In this document: positions 63,828 to 64,000 of the stretch, in pieces | How positions within the stretch are numbered: position 1 is the stretch's first letter | How the letters are laid out: the number at the start of each line of letters is the position of its first letter | Source of the DNA: JBGSKY01 sp041740995 | GTDB lineage: Bacteria > Planctomycetota > Planctomycetia > Pirellulales > Pirellulaceae | Assembly (NCBI GenBank): GCA_041740995.1 | Contig: JBGSKY010000136.1 | Span: 12,908-76,907 of the forward strand | Direction of reading: 5' to 3' | DNA: 64,000 nucleotides | Position numbers and translations under genes: made by a program | Notes under the pieces: model-generated | What the model was told of the DNA's origin: nothing | Database searches by the model: none | Seen by the model: only the letters and a program-made list of their open reading frames with translations

Positions 63828-64000
63828 TTAGGAAGGATTTGGAGCGGTGGTTTGCAAAGCGGGGTTGGCAGCCAATTGTCCGCAGGCAGCGGCTATGTTT
63901 TGTCCGCCAGAATTCCTGACGGTCGTGAACAACCCAGCAGATCGCAGCTCTCGCGCGATTTGCCAAATGCGATCCGGACGAGTTCGGCGAAGCAAGGGAC
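63828..64000 (-). CDS. rlmN: RlmN C-terminal fragment (runs off the window)
   Basis: Radical-SAM 23S rRNA (A2503-C2)/tRNA methyltransferase, last 56 codons only. In the minus frame ending with TAA at 63828-63830 it reads RRTRPDRIWQIARELRSAG, then LFTTVRNSGGQNIAAACGQLA and a short tail. The AACGQL motif holds the second catalytic Cys of RlmN. The rest lies beyond base 64000. The DUF1080 gene follows it closely. Confidence 0.8.
   Translation of the reverse strand, partial: PLLRRTRPDRIWQIARELRSAGLFTTVRNSGGQNIAAACGQLAANPALQTTAPNPS

Noticed and set aside
1..64000. CRISPR arrays, insertion sequences, prophage or integrase genes
   Set aside because: No regularly spaced repeats, transposase motifs or phage structural genes were seen on either strand.

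Overview
This window looks like a chromosomal segment from a member of the Planctomycetota, probably Pirellulales-like. The lineage is inferred from gene content: a DUF1080 protein, a sialate O-acetylesterase, PQQ-, NHL- and kelch-type beta-propellers, many Tat- or Sec-exported small-family proteins, an EF-Ts with a non-canonical TDFVA motif, and large secreted proteins with no recognisable family. Base composition looks even across the window. I saw no phage genes, no transposase, no CRISPR array and no rRNA.

Layout. 0-4.2 kb: on the minus strand, tRNA-Ser(UGA), an exported PQQ-type propeller, rpsB and tsf, then a small hypothetical gene. 4.2-6.1 kb: a perfect 20-bp inverted repeat, then two hypothetical genes. 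6.1-7.26 kb: a gene-poor stretch rich in hairpins. 7.26-9.55 kb: an RlmI-type rRNA methyltransferase and an exported GIY-YIG domain protein. 9.56-15.9 kb: a three-gene type IV pilus/type II secretion platform operon (PilM fused to a PilN/GspL-like part, then two single-TM proteins with Gly-Tyr-rich linkers). 16-24.4 kb: YpdA-like oxidoreductase, sialate esterase, 3-methyladenine glycosylase, amidohydrolase, an ABC ATPase without a permease, exported MsrB and two unknowns. 24.5-26.2 kb: a sigma-70 factor with a long N-terminal extension carrying HTH segments. 27-34.3 kb: an exported unknown, lpd, rpsD, and two Tat-type exported proteins (pyruvyl-transferase family and sugar isomerase family).

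34.3-45.1 kb holds a tightly coupled sugar-acid operon. A divergent LysR regulator faces an MFS transporter, a fused Gfo/Idh dehydrogenase-cyclase, OtnK, OtnC and an isopropylmalate-dehydrogenase-like enzyme. The four junctions each overlap by 4 nt. A DUF5060 glycoside hydrolase and a kelch protein follow on the same strand. I infer a route from a sugar or lactone to a tetronate-type acid, then a 3-oxo acid, its phosphate, and dihydroxyacetone phosphate. The enzyme set differs from described tetronate pathways because LtnD, DenD and OtnI are absent.

45.4-64 kb: an S9 prolyl-oligopeptidase with a von Hippel-Lindau beta-domain that keeps the hydroxyproline-pocket residues (the most striking single gene), ComEC, a chorismate-lyase-like protein, an NHL lipoprotein, a two-component pair whose kinase has an Asp-to-Asn change in the G1 box, a short UvrA, a Gly-Tyr-rich lipoprotein, a DUF4105 lipoprotein, csrA, tRNA-Glu(UUC), coaX, a multi-TM protein, a DUF1080 protein, and the C-terminal end of rlmN at the right edge.
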